From NCBI GenBank assembly GCA_003342895.1, contig PTFA01000050.1, positions 454,820 through 518,819 on the forward strand: DNA of 64,000 bases, in the 5' to 3' direction. The notes under the pieces are model-generated. The model had not been told where the DNA came from, made no database searches, and saw nothing but the letters and a program-made list of their open reading frames with translations. Below, piece after piece: positions 61,166 to 64,000 of this stretch. Within the stretch, counting starts at the first letter, position 1, and every line of letters begins with the position of its first letter. The position numbers were made by a program, and so were the translations under genes. The DNA comes from Casuarius casuarius (Eukaryota; Chordata; Aves; Casuariiformes; Casuariidae).

Positions 61166-64000
61166 CACTGTGCAGAGCAGGGTCTGACTCCTGTGGATTT
61201 CAGCAAGCCCAGAACTTCATTCCCTGGTGGTGCTGGGCAGAATTGAGCCTAATGTAAATCCAAAACTGAACAAATTATCTAAATGCTGTAAAACTTTTCA
61301 TACTGACACATCTGCTAAGGTTTTTAAAGTTTTCTTCTATTAAATACTGTAGTTATTCATGCCAACCTACTTATTCACCTAACCCTACCCTCCTTTTAAG
61401 CTTCCGTCCCCTTGAGAACTCTAAACACTCTTACGTGACCTCATTTCTAAGTTCAATAAAGAATTGCAAATGCCCGTCTTGCAAAGGAAATGGTGTATAA
61501 ATCTAGTGTAGCGGGGGAACTACGTTAACAGGACTCTAACAAAAGAAAACAGCTTAAAGCAATAGAGACAGGGCAAAATGAGATGCGTTCAAGAGTCCCC
61601 TATCCCTCCTTGAACATCCTAAAGAATTCTAAAGTGCATTTAAAAAAACCTCTGCATTACTCTCAAGATGAACTAATGCTTTCAACATTTTGGGACAGGG
61701 ATACTGCATAAGTAAGTAAGGTCTCCAGGCAATGATTTATGCAGAATATGGTGGTGCTGTGGGTCTTTTTCCAGATTGCTCACAGCTTCAGGAAGTAAAA
61801 AAGATAAAACTGAAGTCACCTAAGGAGAATAAAGTTATGAATGTAGCCTACGACATTTTTGTGATGGAGACTGCTCCTACCATGATAGAGACAGTAGGCT
61901 CCATTTATATCCATCAGCATACTTGAACTAGATATTCCATCAGGAGGGCAAAAGCAAATATCAGGAGGTCAATCAGCTATGCAGAGCTGAAAACCTATGT
62001 CCAGATGTAGAGGTACTTTGGCCCACTGTGTGAGCCCACTGCGGCTTTCAGATATCATTCAGGCCATTCTCTGTGCCCCAAGCCAAATCAACACAGAGAC
62101 AGTCTAGCTTGAAGGGAAGAAAAGTTCTTATTCTCACAAATCTACTTACAGATCACCTCAAATGGGAAGCCCCTTCACCAATGGCAACAGCATTGCTCAC
62201 TTAGCATGGCTGCCCCTTGTCCAGTCCAAAATGGGCACCATCCAGCTGTTCCAACCCTTTTATCCAGAGTATAACATGCCCGTTCTGCAGTCCGGAGAAA
62301 TGCAAGCTAACTCCATGCTTTCCATTGGAAATGGTTTGCACTGCTCTAACAGCAAGAGCTGGAAAATTCAAATGTACAGTAGGCATCTTTAGCCAGGCAA
62401 TGCAATCCACTGTCTGATGTTCAAACTGAAAATAACTTGAGAAGATAGCTAAGGGATTAATTCTGGATGAAGGCAGGATGTGAATTTAATTTGCTATGGC
62501 ACTGAAAAGCAACAGAACTAAGCTCAGCTACAAAAATAGCACTTTCAGTGCCTGGTCAGGTGTGCTGTTCTGGCTGCAGCTGAAGCAGGTTCGGGGTTGC
62601 CAGTGTCCATCCACCCTAGCTGCTCACCTTCACTCGTCCGTTCCAGCTGCTTCCCCATCTGCTCCAGTCGCAGCAATCTACTCAAGAAAACAGAAAGTGT
62701 TCAGGTTAAACCAGATAATCTTGACGAAATACAATTCAGAAACATGTACAGTTGATGGTGACCATTAGTAGAGAAAGCAGGTGTGTGTGGGAAGAAAGCT
62801 TCTGCACCTCTTAACCCCAGGCAGCTCAGCCAGAGCAGCGCTGCTCACTCTGCCCTTAGCCCAGAACAGGGGTCTGCTTGGAGCCATTTCCGAAGAGCTG
62901 GGCTGCCCATCTTCCTAGCGTAAGCATTCCTGAAACGCCCAGTGTCTATGACCATAAATGATGCTAACAGAAACCACGAAACGAGAGGTAGCATTTCACA
63001 GTACTGAACGGGAAGAGTCCTGGGCTAGTCAACCAAATCACATGCTACCAGTGGCTCGTCGCAGAAGATATCCAAATTAAATTTGATCACAACAGCTGTA
63101 GTAAACCAAAAAACTTCAGATCCACACTCTCACCTACAGGAACATTGTATGGACAGACCTTCAAATATACAATTTTGCTTTCCTTTTTACATTTACTTTA
63201 TTATCCTCAAATCTGAGATCCTGCACATATCACAGAACTCAAATGGTCTGGACACTTCCACATGCTTATTTGTTCATGCTAAGCATTAAAACCTCAAAAC
63301 GCAACAAGTCACAACTTGAACAAAGTAAGCACAGGTCTGCTTGGCGATAGATGACCCCTAAGCAGACTTATCATTCGTATCTAATGGGAACAACAGACAA
63401 CTCTGTATTTGACCGAAGCACTGATTTTATCCCATCAGTGTTCCTTTCATACAGTACTTCCATTCCCACTCTCCATTTGCTAGTTCACTTGTGTCACACT
63501 AAACCACACATCTACATCAGGCACATGTTTCTGGGTATCTCTCCATAAAAGCAGGTAAGCATACGCACACGCTTTCCTACAGATATATTGTGGTATATCA
63601 CACAACTTGCTTTTATCCCGAGTACTCAACCACTCTTTACTTTAAACCCATAACATAAAATGTAACTCTCCCAAACATGCTCCCAGCTGTATCCCCCCGA
63701 ATTTTGCAATTGGATTGTTTTCATCTTCACGAGCCAAACGTCCCTGCTGAGTTCTGTGCTTACTGGTATATCCAGCCGACTGGATCTGGTTATGTACTAA
63801 CTCATAAATAATCCTTTGAAATACAAATAAACAGTTGGCCTTCGCAGAAAATAAAAAAAATAGAGAGCGAGCATAACCCTAATGCTACTTGTGTTATTTC
63901 ATATGTAAAAAGAGTAGGCTGGTATTGAACATTTATGCAAACTGTGTAAGAGAACTAGCCATAAACTAGTTCTTCTACCTGGCATCAATATCACAGCCAA

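Larger units (their letters stand above)
57011..64000. other. Non-coding stretch to window end
   Basis: Contains the CpG block at 58790, the AT repeat at 59761 and the probable MIR fragment at 61040. At 62162-62417 three overlapping frames stay open, but none shows a domain. Confidence 0.5.

Noticed and set aside
62162..62417. Three overlapping open frames on both strands
   Set aside because: Mutual overlap and lack of any domain suggest chance or an unidentified old repeat, which I could not name.
1..64000. CRISPR arrays, bacterial operons, rRNA genes, LTR retroviruses
   Set aside because: No direct-repeat/spacer pattern, no long gag/pol/env-type frames, no rRNA signature. The sequence is vertebrate in character.

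Overview
This window looks like non-coding vertebrate DNA, most likely from a bird. The clearest taxonomic evidence is a 5'-truncated CR1 retrotransposon at about 56455-57010. It is supported by an ancient MIR/CORE-SINE copy at 44960-45183 and by decayed palindromic DNA-transposon fragments of a type I recall from turtles, crocodilians and birds. I saw no Alu, mammalian L1, young endogenous retrovirus or long satellite. The low repeat load fits a bird better than a turtle or crocodilian, but species and locus cannot be named from the sequence.  I found no convincing protein-coding exon of a host gene on either strand. The longest open frame (219 codons, 12381-13040) is probably chance. The only recognisable protein remnants are two dead retrotransposon polymerases: a CR1 ORF2 C-terminus in two frames, and an older RTE-like reverse transcriptase at 15510-16440 with both catalytic aspartate motifs changed.  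Layout: 1-14 kb alternates CpG-rich islands (about 200-890, 3230-4450, 5290-5480, 11090-11215, 12820-13365, 13820-14010) with AT-rich stretches rich in homeodomain, SOX and PBX/MEIS-type motifs. This is the composition expected near a developmental transcription-factor locus. From 14 to 64 kb it is mostly AT-rich desert with a few isolated islands (34690-34870, 43360-43520, 54570-54690, 58790-59060), scattered fossil elements and microsatellites.  There is no operon-like gene co-operation here. If the window has a function, it is probably regulatory: orphan CpG islands plus candidate enhancers, such as a perfect HNF1 palindrome at 22904-22916 and a TEAD/homeodomain cluster at 20725-20757. Several small inverted repeats also stand out, chiefly a 72-nt pre-miRNA-sized hairpin at 9172-9243 and a two-step hairpin at 37907-37945. 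Conservation and transcription data would be needed to confirm any of these.
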